Assembly (NCBI GenBank): GCA_026005035.1
Contig: BPKH01000010.1
Coordinates: forward strand, 1-41,188
Length of the DNA stretch: 41,188 nucleotides
Direction of reading: 5' to 3'
Source: Porticoccaceae bacterium
GTDB taxonomy: Bacteria > Pseudomonadota > Gammaproteobacteria > Pseudomonadales > Porticoccaceae
Below, one piece after another: positions 17,112 to 26,800 of the stretch; positions within the stretch are counted from its first letter, which is position 1; the number at the start of each line of letters is the position of its first letter. The notes below the pieces were generated by a model. That model saw only the letters and a list, made by a program, of their open reading frames with translations, was not told where the DNA came from and ran no database searches. A program made the translations under genes and the position numbers.

Positions 17112-18139
17112 CGGCCCACCTCCGCGGCCCGCAAAGCGCCCTCCAGGCGGGCCAGGGTCTCCTGCCAGCGCCCTTCGGGAGGCAGGCCGAGGCGCGCCCA
17201 GGCCCGGTGGCCGCGGGCGTAGAAGCGCAGCAGCAGGGCGCGCCGCCGGCTTTCGGCGTCCAACCGCCGGGCGGCCTCCCCGTCCAGGGCGACTGCGGTG
17301 AACAGCGGGGTAGCGGCCACGGCGGCGGCGCCGAAGCGCAGCGCCAGCGCCCGCCGCCAGGCAGCGCCGGCCGCCGCCAGCCGGGCGCGCTGGCGGCGCT
17401 GCCAGGACATGTCGGCCAGGGCGCGCGCCCCCACCCAGCGGGCGGGACCGCTCACCGCCCAGGGATCGAGGCGGCGGGCGAGGCGGCGCAGGAGGGGCTC
17501 GGCGGCGAGGGCGAAGCCCAGGCGCAGGCCGGCCAGGCCGAAAAACTTACCCAGGGAGCGCAACACTACCAGCGCTCCGCCCGCTCGGGGGGCCAGGGAG
17601 AGTTCCGGAAAGGGGTCGACGAAGGCCTCGTCCACGACCAACAGGCCGCCCCGCCGTTTCAGTCGCTCGGCCAGGAAGAGCAGCCACTGGGGGTCGAAGG
17701 TGCGGGCGGTGGGGTTTTCCGGCTGCACCACCACCGCCGCCGCGACCCGCCCGGACACCACCGCCGCTTCCAGCTCCGGGGGCTCTTCCCAGCGCAGGAC
17801 GCGATGGCCGGCGCGGCGCCAGGCGCGGCCGTGTTCGGCGTAGGCCAGGCGGGGCAGCGCCGCCGCCTGCCGCTCCACCAGCTGGGGCAGGCAGCCGAGG
17901 GCCCACTGGCTGCCGGGCACGGGCAGCAGCCGTTGCCGGGGCAGGCCGTAATAGGCGGCGGCCGCCCCCTCCAGTGCGCCATCCGCTTCCGGCAGCCGCT
18001 GGAAGACCTCCTGGGGAAGGGCCGGCACGGGCCAACTCCAGGGGCTGATGCCCGTGGACAGGTCGAGCCAGCGGTCCGGCGGGATGCCACTTTCTCGGGC
18101 CGCGGCGGCGAGGCGGCCGCCGTGGGCGAGCCCCCTCAC
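17108..18139 (-). CDS. cobD: Threonine-phosphate decarboxylase (PLP)
   Basis: Makes (R)-1-amino-2-propanol O-2-phosphate from L-threonine phosphate for the aminopropanol arm of cobalamin. It is a fold-type I aminotransferase relative of 343 residues. Evidence is LDLSTGISPWSWPVP near the N-terminus, VQPENPTARTF, LLVVDEAFVDPFPE and the PLP-lysine motif SLGKFFGLAGLRLGF. GTG 18139 overlaps the cbiB stop as GTGA and gives the expected LAHGGRLAAAA start. The C-terminal zinc-binding extension of Salmonella CobD is absent. The symbol follows enterobacterial usage (cobC in Pseudomonas usage). Confidence 0.92.
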   Translation of the reverse strand: MRGLAHGGRLAAAARESGIPPDRWLDLSTGISPWSWPVPALPQEVFQRLPEADGALEGAAAAYYGLPRQRLLPVPGSQWALGCLPQLVERQAAALPRLAYAEHGRAWRRAGHRVLRWEEPPELEAAVVSGRVAAAVVVQPENPTARTFDPQWLLFLAERLKRRGGLLVVDEAFVDPFPELSLAPRAGGALVVLRSLGKFFGLAGLRLGFALAAEPLLRRLARRLDPWAVSGPARWVGARALADMSWQRRQRARLAAAGAAWRRALALRFGAAAVAATPLFTAVALDGEAARRLDAESRRRALLLRFYARGHRAWARLGLPPEGRWQETLARLEGALRAAEVGR

Positions 18140-19074
18140 GCTGCCGCTCCCCAGAGGGCGGCTGCCAGCGCCGCGGCGAGGCCGCTTTGCGCAACCAGCC
18201 GAGTGGCGCGGCCGATGTCGGCGGCCTGGGGCATCCGTCCCCGGCCGAGCAGGGGGCGACGGCGCAGGGCGCCGGCATAGGGGGCGGGTCCCCCGAGCCT
18301 GAGCCCCAGGGCGGCGGCGCCGGCGGCCATCGCCCAGCCCGCGTTGCGGCTCGGCCAGAGCCGGGCGCGGCGGCGCGCGCAGCGCCAGGCGGAGAGGGGG
18401 CGGGGCGCGCTGGCGGCGTAGAGGAGGGCGGTGAGGCGCGCCGGCGCCCAGTTGAGGAGATCGTCGGCGCGGGCGGCGATCCAGCCGAAGTGGCGGTAGC
18501 GGGCCGAGCGGTAGCCGAAGCGGGCGTCCAGGGTGTTGGCGAGGCGGTGCAGCACCACCCCCGCCGGGCCGGCCAGGGCGTGCCAGAAGAGCGAGCCCAC
18601 CACCGCGTCGCTGCCGTTTTCCAACACCGACTCCACCGCTGCCCGGGCCACCCCTGTGCCGTCGAGGCGCGCCGCGTCCCGGCTCACCAGGTGCGCCACC
18701 GCCCGCCGGGCGGCGTCGAGCTCGCCGGCAGCCAGCGGTCCCTCGACGGCCCGGGCGTGGTCGGCGAGGCTCTTGCCCCCCAGCGCGAGCCAGAGCACCA
18801 GCACTGCAAAGGCCATGGCCAGGAGCGCGGGCAGTGCCGCTTGGAGCCAGGCGGCGCCGGCCACGGGCGGCACCACCAGGAGGCACCAAGCCAGCAGCCC
18901 GGCGGCGAAGCGCCGCCCGGGGCCGCCGGCGCGGGGGTAGAGGCACCGCTCCACCGCGTCCACCCAGCGCCCGAACCCCACCAGGGGGTGGAAGCGAACG
19001 GGCTCCCCCAGGAGGCGGTCGAGGCCCCAGGCCGCCAGGGGGATCAGCGCGGCGCTCCAGTCCACGCCAACCAT
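18136..19074 (-). CDS. cbiB: Adenosylcobinamide-phosphate synthase, membrane protein
   Basis: Attaches aminopropanol phosphate to the f propionate of adenosylcobyric acid, at the inner membrane. The 312-residue protein opens with AAWGLDRLLGEPVRFHPLVG and FGRWVDAVE, the usual CbiB signature. It then shows several hydrophobic helices (LLAWCLLVVPPVAGAAWLQA, LLAMAFAVLVLWLALGGKSL). LVSRDAARLDGTGVARAAVE and SVLENGSDAVVGSLFWHALA are family landmarks. ATG 19074 is the natural start and overlaps the cobS 3' end by 31 bases in another frame. The stop overlaps the cobD GTG. Confidence 0.95.
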   Translation of the reverse strand: MVGVDWSAALIPLAAWGLDRLLGEPVRFHPLVGFGRWVDAVERCLYPRAGGPGRRFAAGLLAWCLLVVPPVAGAAWLQAALPALLAMAFAVLVLWLALGGKSLADHARAVEGPLAAGELDAARRAVAHLVSRDAARLDGTGVARAAVESVLENGSDAVVGSLFWHALAGPAGVVLHRLANTLDARFGYRSARYRHFGWIAARADDLLNWAPARLTALLYAASAPRPLSAWRCARRRARLWPSRNAGWAMAAGAAALGLRLGGPAPYAGALRRRPLLGRGRMPQAADIGRATRLVAQSGLAAALAAALWGAAA

Positions 19075-19814
19075 CCGGCCAAGAGCGCGAGAAAGAGGGC
19101 TTCGGCGAGTTCCACCAGGGCCCCGGCGCCGTCGCCGGAGAGGCCGCCGAAGCGCTCGAGCGCCGTTCGCCGCCAGCGCCAAAAGAGCGCGCCGAGGCCG
19201 GCGAGCAGAACTCCGGCCGCGCCGGCGCCGGCGAGGGCCAGGGCGAGGAGCAGGCCGGCGCTGCCGGCGAGCCAGGGGCGCGCGCCCCTGCCGCCCATCG
19301 CGGCGGCGTGGGCGAATCCTTCCCGGCGGGCGCAGGGCGTGGTGGCGAAGGCGAGGGGCAACAGGCTGCGGGCGGCCAGGGGAGCGGCGGCGAGGGCCCA
19401 GGGCCAGGCCGCGGCCGGCAGGCTGGCGAGGGCGGCGGCCTTGGTGGCCAAGACCAGCACCACCGCCGCCGCGCCGGCGGGGCCGCAGGCGGGATCGCGC
19501 AGGAGGGCGAGGGTCTTCTCTCGGTCGGCGCAGGCCGCCAGGGCGTCGCTCCAATCCGCCAGTCCGTCCAGGTGGAGCCCGCCGGTGAGACGCCACCAGA
19601 GGGCGACCAGGAGCACCGCGGCGAGGGGTGTGGGCAGCGGCACCAGGCTGGCGCCGGCGAGGCAGGCGCCCACCAAAAGCCCCGCCGCCGGGTAGTAGGC
19701 GACCGCCCGAGCGGTGGTGGCGGGATCGGTGGCGACCGCGCCCACCGGCAGGCGGGTGAGGAACGCGAGCGCGGCTCTCAGGGCGGCCCATTCGGTTGGC
19801 AGAGGAAAGCTCAA
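19044..19814 (-). CDS. cobS: Adenosylcobinamide-GDP ribazoletransferase (cobalamin synthase)
   Basis: Joins adenosylcobinamide-GDP to alpha-ribazole (phosphate), an integral membrane enzyme. The start region LRAALAFLTRLPVG, then AYYPAAGLLVG, LTGGLHLDGLADWSDAL and GPAGAAAVVLVLATKAAAL are the family landmarks, and DGLADWSDA holds the conserved acidic residues. The 256-residue length is normal. I propose the TTG at 19814, which overlaps the cobC stop (TTGA) and gives [19 protein letters not shown]; no in-frame ATG is nearby. The 3' end overlaps cbiB by 31 bases. Confidence 0.92.
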   Translation of the reverse strand: MSFPLPTEWAALRAALAFLTRLPVGAVATDPATTARAVAYYPAAGLLVGACLAGASLVPLPTPLAAVLLVALWWRLTGGLHLDGLADWSDALAACADREKTLALLRDPACGPAGAAAVVLVLATKAAALASLPAAAWPWALAAAPLAARSLLPLAFATTPCARREGFAHAAAMGGRGARPWLAGSAGLLLALALAGAGAAGVLLAGLGALFWRWRRTALERFGGLSGDGAGALVELAEALFLALLAGWLAWTGAPR

Positions 19815-20404
19815 GGCGCAAGCCCCCGATGTTCGACCAGCTCCACCAAAGGCGGCGGCCCCGGGTGGACCAGCAGGCGGCTGCGGGCTCCGGGGTCGAT
19901 GCGCAGTTGCCAGGTGCGCGCCCAGGGGAGCCCCAGGAGTTCGCTGAGCAGGATCCGGATGGGCCCGCCGTGGGTCACCACCAGGACTCGCGTCGCGCCG
20001 CTCGCCAGTACTCGTTGCCAGGCGGCCAGCACCCGCGCCCGGGCGGCGGCGAAGGGCTCGCCGCCGGGCGGTGGATGGCGCTCGGGGTCCGCCTGGAAGC
20101 GGGCCAGGTCTGCCCCCAGCTCCTCGGCAGCGCGGCCCTCCCAGGCGCCGAAATCGAGCTCGCTCCAGTCGGCATCCACCCGCAAGGGCACCCCCAGGCG
20201 GTGGGCCAGAGCGGCGGCGAAGGCCCGGCAGCGCTGCAGGGGAGAGCTCAACACGCACTCCCAATCCACCGTGCCCGCCACCGCCTGCGCCATCTGCCGC
20301 CACCCCTCCGCCAGGAGGTCCGGATCGCTGCGGCCGAGGAGGTGCCCGCCACCGGCACAGCGCCCGTGGCGCAGCAGGTCGACGCGGCAGCGCTCCTCAG
20401 CCAT
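19811..20404 (-). CDS. cobC: Alpha-ribazole phosphatase, histidine phosphatase family
   Basis: Removes the phosphate from alpha-ribazole-5'-phosphate or adenosylcobalamin phosphate in nucleotide-loop assembly. The RHG catalytic motif is LLRHGRC near residue 11. It is followed by [32 protein letters not shown] and [14 protein letters not shown]. The 197-residue length suits the family. ATG 20404 overlaps the end of the cobU/cobT fusion by eight bases. Other histidine phosphatases share these motifs, but the position inside the cob block settles the assignment. Confidence 0.9.
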   Translation of the reverse strand: MAEERCRVDLLRHGRCAGGGHLLGRSDPDLLAEGWRQMAQAVAGTVDWECVLSSPLQRCRAFAAALAHRLGVPLRVDADWSELDFGAWEGRAAEELGADLARFQADPERHPPPGGEPFAAARARVLAAWQRVLASGATRVLVVTHGGPIRILLSELLGLPWARTWQLRIDPGARSRLLVHPGPPPLVELVEHRGLAP

Positions 20405-22016
20405 CGGCGACCCCCGCCTCCTGGAAGGTGGCCATCTCCCGGTGCAGCCGGCAGGCCAGGGCGAGGAGCGGCACGGCGAGTGCCGCCCCCGAACCCTCCC
20501 CCAAGCGCAGCCCGAGGTCGAGCAGGGGCTCGGCGTCGAGGGCGGCGAGCAGATGGCCGTGCCCCGGCTCGGCGGAGCGGTGGGCGAACAGGAGCCAGGG
20601 GCGCAGGCCGGGGTTGAGGCGACAGGCCCAGGCGGCCGCCGCGGTGGCGATGTAGCCGTCCACCAGCACCGGCACCCGGCGGGCGGCGGCGGTGAGGTAG
20701 GCGGCGGCCAGGGCGGCGATCTCGAAGCCTCCCAGGCGGCGGAGGAGTTCGCCCGGTTCCGCCAGGTGACCGCGGTGGCGCGCCAGGGCCTCCGCCACCG
20801 CCGCCCGCTTGGCGGCGAGCCGCGCCCCCTCCACCCCGGTGCCGGGGCCGACCACCGCCTCCGGGGGGAGGTCCAGGAGCGCCGCCGTGAGGGCCGCCGC
20901 CGCGGTGGTGTTGCCGATGCCCATTTCGCCGCCGACGAACAGGTGCGTGCCCGCCGGCGGCGCGGTGGCCCTGCCCGCGGCCAAGGCGCGGGCGAGGGCG
21001 GGGCGCTCCATGGCCGGGCCGGCGCAGAAATCGGCGGTTCCGGGGCCGACGGCCCAGCGGAGCACCGGGTGGCGCGCCCCCTCCAGGGGCGGGGGCTCGA
21101 TCGTCCCCAGGTCGACCACCGCGAAGTCGGCCGCGAGGGCTCGGGCCAAGACGGCGATGGCGGCGCCGCCGCGGGCGAAATTGCCCACCATCTGGGCGGT
21201 CACCTGCGGGGGATAGGCGGAGACACCGCGTCGCGCCACGCCGTGGTCGGCGGCGTAGATCCGGATGGCCACCCGCTCCAGGGCGGGCAGGGAAGTGCCC
21301 TGCCAGGCGGCGAAGGCGGTCGCCAGCGCCTCGACCCGGCCCAGAGAGCCCGGCGGCTTGGTGAGCGCTCTCTGGCGCGCCAGGGCTTGGCCGCGCGCCG
21401 CCTCGTCGGGTCGGGGCAGGGGGGCGGCGAGGATCTCCAGGATCTCCTCCAGGGAGGCCTCGCCGCCGCCGTCGGGAATTGGGGGCGGCGCTTCGGCGGG
21501 GGGTGGGCGCTCCTCTTTGAGAGTCAGGGGCAGGCCGGCCACCACCAAGATCACCCGGGCGCAGCGCTCCGCGAGTTGCTGGTGGAGCCTGCCCGCCTCA
21601 TCCACGAAGCGGCGGCTGAGGGCGCCTAGGGGCACCACCCCGGAGCCCACCTCGTTGGCCACGAAGATCAGGTGGCCGGCGAGGTCGGGCAGGGCGGCGA
21701 AAAGCGCCTCCCGCGCCGCTTCCCAGCAGTCCCGCTCCAGGCAGTTGGCGAGCCACAGGGTCAGGCAGTCCACCACCACCGTGCGCCCGGGGCGGCAGTG
21801 GGTGCGCAGCGCCCCGGCGAGGTCGACGGGCTCCTCCACCAGCCGCCAGGAGGCGTCGCGGCGCGCCCGGTGGTGGGCGATGCGGCGGGCCATCTCCGCG
21901 TCCCCTGCCACTCCGGTGGCCAGGTAGAGGCGATCGGCGCCGGCCCGGCGGCAGGCGAGGTCGCTCTTGCCGGAGCGCGCCCCGCCGAGGATCAGCTCCA
22001 GATAGGCGCGGCTCAT
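20397..22016 (-). CDS. cobU-cobT: Fusion of CobU (cobinamide kinase/guanylyltransferase) and CobT (NaMN:DMB phosphoribosyltransferase)
   Basis: One 539-residue reading frame carries two nucleotide-loop enzymes. Residues 1-167 are CobU: P-loop [19 protein letters not shown] (candidate guanylylated His), [14 protein letters not shown] and [13 protein letters not shown]. Residues 168-187 are a proline/glycine-rich linker. From 188 on is Cob[61 protein letters not shown] and [14 protein letters not shown] (catalytic Glu region). No stop and no plausible start codon with Shine-Dalgarno occurs in the linker, so the fusion looks real. Sequence quality in this window is imperfect, so a hidden indel is not fully excluded. 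ATG 22016 overlaps the stop of the preceding gene (ATGA). Confidence 0.9.
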   Translation of the reverse strand: MSRAYLELILGGARSGKSDLACRRAGADRLYLATGVAGDAEMARRIAHHRARRDASWRLVEEPVDLAGALRTHCRPGRTVVVDCLTLWLANCLERDCWEAAREALFAALPDLAGHLIFVANEVGSGVVPLGALSRRFVDEAGRLHQQLAERCARVILVVAGLPLTLKEERPPPAEAPPPIPDGGGEASLEEILEILAAPLPRPDEAARGQALARQRALTKPPGSLGRVEALATAFAAWQGTSLPALERVAIRIYAADHGVARRGVSAYPPQVTAQMVGNFARGGAAIAVLARALAADFAVVDLGTIEPPPLEGARHPVLRWAVGPGTADFCAGPAMERPALARALAAGRATAPPAGTHLFVGGEMGIGNTTAAAALTAALLDLPPEAVVGPGTGVEGARLAAKRAAVAEALARHRGHLAEPGELLRRLGGFEIAALAAAYLTAAARRVPVLVDGYIATAAAAWACRLNPGLRPWLLFAHRSAEPGHGHLLAALDAEPLLDLGLRLGEGSGAALAVPLLALACRLHREMATFQEAGVADG

Positions 22017-22811
22017 GGGTGTTCCCCCGCCCAGCGGGCGATGATCGCCTCCAGGGCGGCGAGGCCATCGGTGAGGCAGGCCGGCCCCGGCTGGAGGATG
22101 TCGCAGGAGGGGATCTCGTGGAGTTGTCCCTCCCGCACCGCCGTCACCGCCTCCCACCCTGGGCGCTCGCGCACCCACTCGGGACGGAAGCGCCGGCCGC
22201 ACCAGGAGGCGATGAGGATTTCCGGGTCGCGGCGCACCACCTCGGCGGGGTCGAGAGATGCGGTCGCGGGCGTGGGGATGGCGGGCGAGCTCGGCGAAAC
22301 AGTCTTGGCCTCCGGCGAGGGCGATGAGCTCCGAGACCCAGCGGATCCCCGCGATCAAGGGGTCGTACCACTCCTCGAAGTAGACCCGTGGCCGGCGGGG
22401 AAGGCGCGCGGCCCGCTGCGCCGTCTCCTCCAGGCGGCGGGCGTAGGTATCGAGCAGGTGCCGGCCGCGGCTTTCCGCGCCCACCAGGCGGGCCAGGGCG
22501 AGCAGGGTGGCAAAGATCTCCTCGAGGCTGCGCTGGTTGGTGAGCCACACCGCGAGGCCCCGGCGCCCCAGCTCGGCGGCGATCTCCGCCTGCAGGTCGG
22601 AAAAGCCGATCACCAGATCGGGACGAAGCTCGAGGATGCGGTCGATCTTGGCCGAGGTGAAGGCGCTCACGCGGGGCTTCTCTTTGCGCGCCCGACGGGG
22701 GCGCACGGTGAAGCCGGAGATGCCGACGATGCGCGCCTCCTCGCCCAGCAGGTAGAGCCACTCGGTGGTCTCCTCGGTGAGGCAGACGATCCGCTCGGGT
22801 CCGTGGGTCAT
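22013..22811 (-). CDS. BtuF-like helical-backbone metal receptor without signal peptide (frameshifted)
   Basis: Resembles class III substrate-binding proteins for corrinoids (about 265 residues). It begins [20 protein letters not shown] directly with the first strand, so no signal peptide is visible. Then come [40 protein letters not shown] and [20 protein letters not shown]. The frame shifts near 22257 (ATCTCTCGACCCC on the minus strand, one extra base). The tail is [18 protein letters not shown] and ends with [14 protein letters not shown]. This leaderless type is known to me from B12 clusters of proteobacteria, with unclear role. It is first in the second cob block, and its stop overlaps the start of the cobU/cobT fusion. 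A missed upstream start carrying a leader is unlikely, because the 226 bases before it hold no hydrophobic in-frame segment. Confidence 0.8.
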
Positions 22812-22895
22812 GGGATCTGGCCTCCAGGTGCATGACGACTTGCCCCGGCTCCAACGGGTGCGCCGCCGCTCCGCCGCCGGGCGCTGGGTCGGGAT

Positions 22896-22929
22896 GCACC
22901 CGCTCGCAGAGGGATTGCCCGCCGGGTGC
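22896..22929. repeat. Inverted repeat in the gap between the two B12 gene blocks
   Basis: GCACCCG (22896-22902) and CGGGTGC (22923-22929) form a perfect 7-bp stem around a 20-base loop. It lies in the 226-base spacer 22812-23037 that separates the DUF2149 stop from the next block. I see no B12-box core here and no clear promoter. It may be a weak terminator or operator. Confidence 0.3.
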
Positions 22930-23037
22930 GAATCGGTCGGATCGGGCGGCGCTCGTCGCCCGGCTTAAGCCCGTCCCCGCCGCGCCTCGCGTGCGCCCTG
23001 CGACGGCGGCGAACCGTTGAGTCCCGAGATCTGGACA

Positions 23038-23334
23038 TCAGTCGTCACCGATGAGGATCAGCTTGCCCGTCTTGGGGTCGCGATAGACCCGGCCCACCGA
23101 CTCGTAGCCGCTGCCCGCGCGGCCGATCTCCGCGGGCGGCTCGGGGAGTTCGCGGCCCGGTTCGACGAGCTCCACCTGCCGGCGCAGATGGCGCTCGAGT
23201 GCGCCCCTGTCGGCGAAGAGCGCGGCGATGAGCCCGCAGGCGAACACCAGCAGGATGTCCACCAGGTTCGCGAGCGGCCCCAGCGGCTCCTCCTCCTGAG
23301 GGTCGAAGCGGCTTTGCAGCAGGTTGCGGTTCAT
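23038..23334 (-). CDS. DUF2149 protein, ExbD/TolR-like single-pass membrane protein
   Basis: A 98-residue protein with a short cytoplasmic N-terminus (NRNLLQSRFDPQEEEPLGP) and one membrane segment at about residues 21-40, LANLVDILLVFACGLIAALF. It then has a periplasmic tail with RVYRDPKTGKLILIGDD. The membrane segment, with Asp26 in LVDILLVF, resembles the proton-carrying helix of ExbD and TolR; that link is my inference. DUF2149 proteins accompany CobN-like and MotA/TolQ/ExbB genes in the hmu haem loci of Bacteroidetes (established). ATG 23334 overlaps the TolQ-like stop (ATGA). It is last in the riboswitch operon, and a 226-base gap follows. Confidence 0.85.
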   Translation of the reverse strand: MNRNLLQSRFDPQEEEPLGPLANLVDILLVFACGLIAALFADRGALERHLRRQVELVEPGRELPEPPAEIGRAGSGYESVGRVYRDPKTGKLILIGDD

Positions 23335-23822
23335 GGCGATGCCCCGCGGCGACACGGCGTGCCCCGGGTCTCTTCGGCGTCCGCCCTTCCCTCTAGCGCG
23401 TCCAGCACCTCGTCGTACCAGCGGCGCCTCAGGCGGCCGAGGACGAAGCCGACGATGCCGACCAGCAGCCCCATGACGGTGGTGTCGAAGGCGGCGGTGA
23501 CGGCTTCGGCCAGGACCTCGAGCTCGCCGCGACCCAGGGCCGCGAGGCCGGGCCCCAAGGGGATGAGGGTGCCCATGAGCCCGAGCATGGGTCCGACGCG
23601 GGCGAGCAGGTCCGCGCGCTCGATGCGGCGGCGGCCCAGGGCGGCGACGGCGCCGGCGCGGCCGTCGCGGCGCAGCCCGGGAAGGGCGACGGTGCGCTCG
23701 GCGAGCGCCACCCCGGCTTCCCAGACGGCGGCCGCCACCGCGACGAGCAGCAGGGTCAGCACCGGCGCGAGCAGCCAGCCGACGAGCTCGTGGGCGACTC
23801 GGCTCAAGGTTTCAGAGAACAT
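23331..23822 (-). CDS. MotA/TolQ/ExbB-family proton channel protein
   Basis: A 163-residue inner-membrane protein expected to form a proton channel that energises a partner. Membrane segments are at about residues 13-34 (LVGWLLAPVLTLLLVAVAAA), 77-97 (GPMLGLMGTLIPLGPGLAAL) and 112-130 (TTVMGLLVGIVGFVLG). The second and third carry the ExbB/TolQ landmarks: the P-LGLMGT turn and the Thr pair in AFDTTVMGLLVGI. It is shorter than TolQ or ExbB (about 220-240), mainly in the cytoplasmic loop. ATG 23822 overlaps the end of the CobN-like gene by 11 bases, and its stop overlaps the DUF2149 gene. This tight coupling says the three products act together. Confidence 0.88.
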   Translation of the reverse strand: MFSETLSRVAHELVGWLLAPVLTLLLVAVAAAVWEAGVALAERTVALPGLRRDGRAGAVAALGRRRIERADLLARVGPMLGLMGTLIPLGPGLAALGRGELEVLAEAVTAAFDTTVMGLLVGIVGFVLGRLRRRWYDEVLDALEGRADAEETRGTPCRRGASP

Positions 23823-26800
23823 GGCGTCTCCCGGTGCGGATGCCGTGGACGAACCCGCCGGCGACCAGCGCCAGCAGGACCAGGACCAGCAACCGGAGCG
23901 GGCGCGGGTCGGCCGGCGGGGGCGCCTCGTCCGAGGCCGACTCGGCGGCCTCGGGAGGCGGCTCGGCCCGCTCCAGCTCGGTGACCCGACGCGGGTCCGC
24001 GGACTCGCCCGCCGCGGGCAGGCGCGCGGCCTCGCGCACGGCCCGCAGCCGCGCGCGCAGCTCGGGATCGAGCCGCGGCTCGATCCAATCCAGCATGGGG
24101 TGGTCCGGACGGGTGTGGCCGCTGCCGGGCAGGCCGTGCTCCACCACGTGGCGGGCGAACCGCGCGGCGAGCTCGTCCAGCGTGGCGTCGTCGGCCTTCC
24201 AGAAGCCCTTGTGGGCGGCCACCAGGAGGAGGGCCTCCATGTTGGTCTTGACGTGGACGTTGCGGCCCTGTTCGAGAAACTCGTCGAGCCCCAGGTCCAG
24301 GCCGTCGTCCAGATACACGCGCTTGACCTCGTCCCACACCCAACTCTCGATGACGTCCGGGTTGGTGACCTGCCAGCCCCAGAGGTACTCCAGGAACTCG
24401 CTGCCCATGGTGCGGGCGCCGGCGTAGCCGTGGTTCATGAGCGGCTCGAGCCAGGCCGGGTTGAGGAAGCGACCCCGCAGCTCCTGCAGCAGGGCGACCT
24501 CCAGTCGCTCGATGCGGGCGTCGTCGGCGTCGGCGTGGTGGATGACCCGGTTTTGCGGCACCCGCCCGGTCAGGGTCTCCACCGCGAGGCTGAGCCCGCC
24601 CAGGTAGTCGAAGGCGTCGTCGTTGTCGATGAGCCCATAGAGGTTGCTGGCCCGCCCGAGGTAGGTGTCGCGGACCTCGCGCAGCCCCCGCTCGAAGCTC
24701 GCGTGCGCCGCGGCGCCGTGGAGGCCGACGCCGTAGGCGTGGCCCATGCGCCGCAGGTAGGCGGCGGCGACCTCGGCGCGGTCGGTCCAGGCACCGGAGC
24801 GCTCCACCAGGCGGTTGACCCCCGCGCCGTAGGCCCCCGGCGCGTCCCCGAAGATCCTCAGGCTCGCCGCCCGCCCGGCCCGCGCGGGTTCGATCCCCGC
24901 GGCCAGCGCCGCTTGCACCTCGGCCACCCAGTGCGCCGCGACCTGGTTCTCACCGAGGGACTCCCGCCCTGGATCGCGCAGTTCGCCCAGCGGCTCGAGG
25001 GCCCCGCGCAACGCGGGCACGAGCTCCGGGTGGGCCTCGGCGATGGTGAGACTCGCCCCGTCCAGGGCCAACAGCACCGCGCGGTCCAGCCACACCAGCA
25101 GGTTGGGGTAGAGGTCGCGGAAAAGCCCGGAGGTGGTGAAGAGCACGTCGCGGCGCGGTCCCTCGACCCGCTCCAGGCCCGAGACGATGCCGCGGCCGTT
25201 CCAGACCGGCTTCACGCCGAGCAGCGCCATGCCGAAGGCCACCATGGCGCCCTCGTCGCGCACCGTGTCCGAGGCCCAGAGCACCACCGCCGCGCGCCCC
25301 TCGGGCGCGCGCTCGGCGCGGGCGGATTCGGCGAGCTCGCGTCCGAGTTCGTAGGCGAGCCGGGTGGGCATGACCCCGCCGTCGAGGGCGTGGAAGTTGC
25401 GCCCGGTGGGCAGGGCCTCGGGCGAGCGGATGGGGTCGTTGCCCTTGCCCGGCGGGACGAAGCGGCCGTCGAGGGCGGCGAGCAGCGCCTCGCGCTCGGC
25501 CGCCGGCGAACTCTCCAGCGCGGCGCGGGCGCCCTCGTCGCCCATGGAGGCGAGCATGAGCGCCACGGCCTCGGCGCTCCAGTCGCGGCCGAAGACGTGC
25601 AGCCCGTGGGGCATGAAGGACTCCTGCAGGTCGGTGAGGTAGTGGCCGATCTCGTGGACCAGCATTTCCTCGTCGACGTTGGCGTAGGTCAGGCCCTCGA
25701 TGCCGTGCTCCGCGGCGATGGTGCCGACGAGCTCGTCCTCGAGCTCCAGCGCCTCGACCTGGGCGCGGATTCGGCGCATGGCGCGCGCGCGCAGCGCCGA
25801 GTCGCCCGCGGCCTCGGCGGCCTCGAAGCGCTCCACGAGCTGCCGGAGCGCGAGCAGCTCGTCGTACAGCGGCGTGGTCTTGAGCGGCGGCGTGAGGTGG
25901 TCGACGATCACGGCGAGGCCCCGGCGCTTGGCCTGGATGCCCTCGCCGACCCCGTCGACGATATAGGGATAGACGCCGGGCACGGTGCCGGCCACCAGCA
26001 GCGGGTAGTCGTCGAGGCCGAGCCCGGCGCGCCGGCGCGGCAGGAATTCGTAGGTCGAGTGCCGGCCGAGATGGACGATGGCATCGGCCCGAAAGCCCTC
26101 GCGCAGCCAGTGGTAGAAGCCCAGGTAGTGGTGGGTGGGCGGAATGACGGTGTTGGCGTGCAGGAGCTCCTCGTCCACCTCCCAGCCGCGCGGCGGCTGC
26201 GGGCCGACGAAGATCTTGCCGAAGACGAGCCCCGGGAACAGCAGATCGCCCTCGTGGACCATGACCCGCCCGGGCGGCTCGCCCCAGCCGCGCAGGCCCT
26301 CGATGCCGGTGCGCCCGAGCGCGGCGACCAGCCGCTCGGCCTCCGCCCAATCCCGCGATTCGCCGGCCAGCAGCGCGCGGTCCAGCGCCTCGAGCCGCTC
26401 GAGCAGGGCGAGGGCGCGCTCGCGTGCCGGGTGGCGGACGCCTTCCAGCAGGTGGCGCAGGTCGCCGAGCGCCCGTTCGAGCAGTGCGCGGCCGAGCTCC
26501 ACCTCGCCGAGCTCGGCCGCCTCCCGCAGCCGCGCCTGCAGATACCCCAGCGGTCCCCGGACCAGCTCGGCGCGCACCGCGGCCGGCAGCGTCGCGAAGT
26601 AGGCGCGGTAGGCCTCGGCGCTCAGGGTCGCCACCTCCCCGTGCAGCGCCGCCAGCGCCGCGCGGTTTTCGGGAAGATTGATTCCCCGCTCCTGGATCAA
26701 CTCCAACAGCGCCTCGGGGGAGGGGGGAAGCTCGCCGGTGTCGTAGCCCGCCGCCCGCAAGAGGTGGAGGATCTCCCAGAGCGAGGCCGGCACGTCGAGG

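Noticed and set aside
22812-23037. A second cobalamin riboswitch before the btuF-like/cobU/cobT block
   Set aside because: No GCTGCCCCCGCAAC-type core or B12 box on either strand; only a 7-bp inverted repeat and GC-rich sequence.
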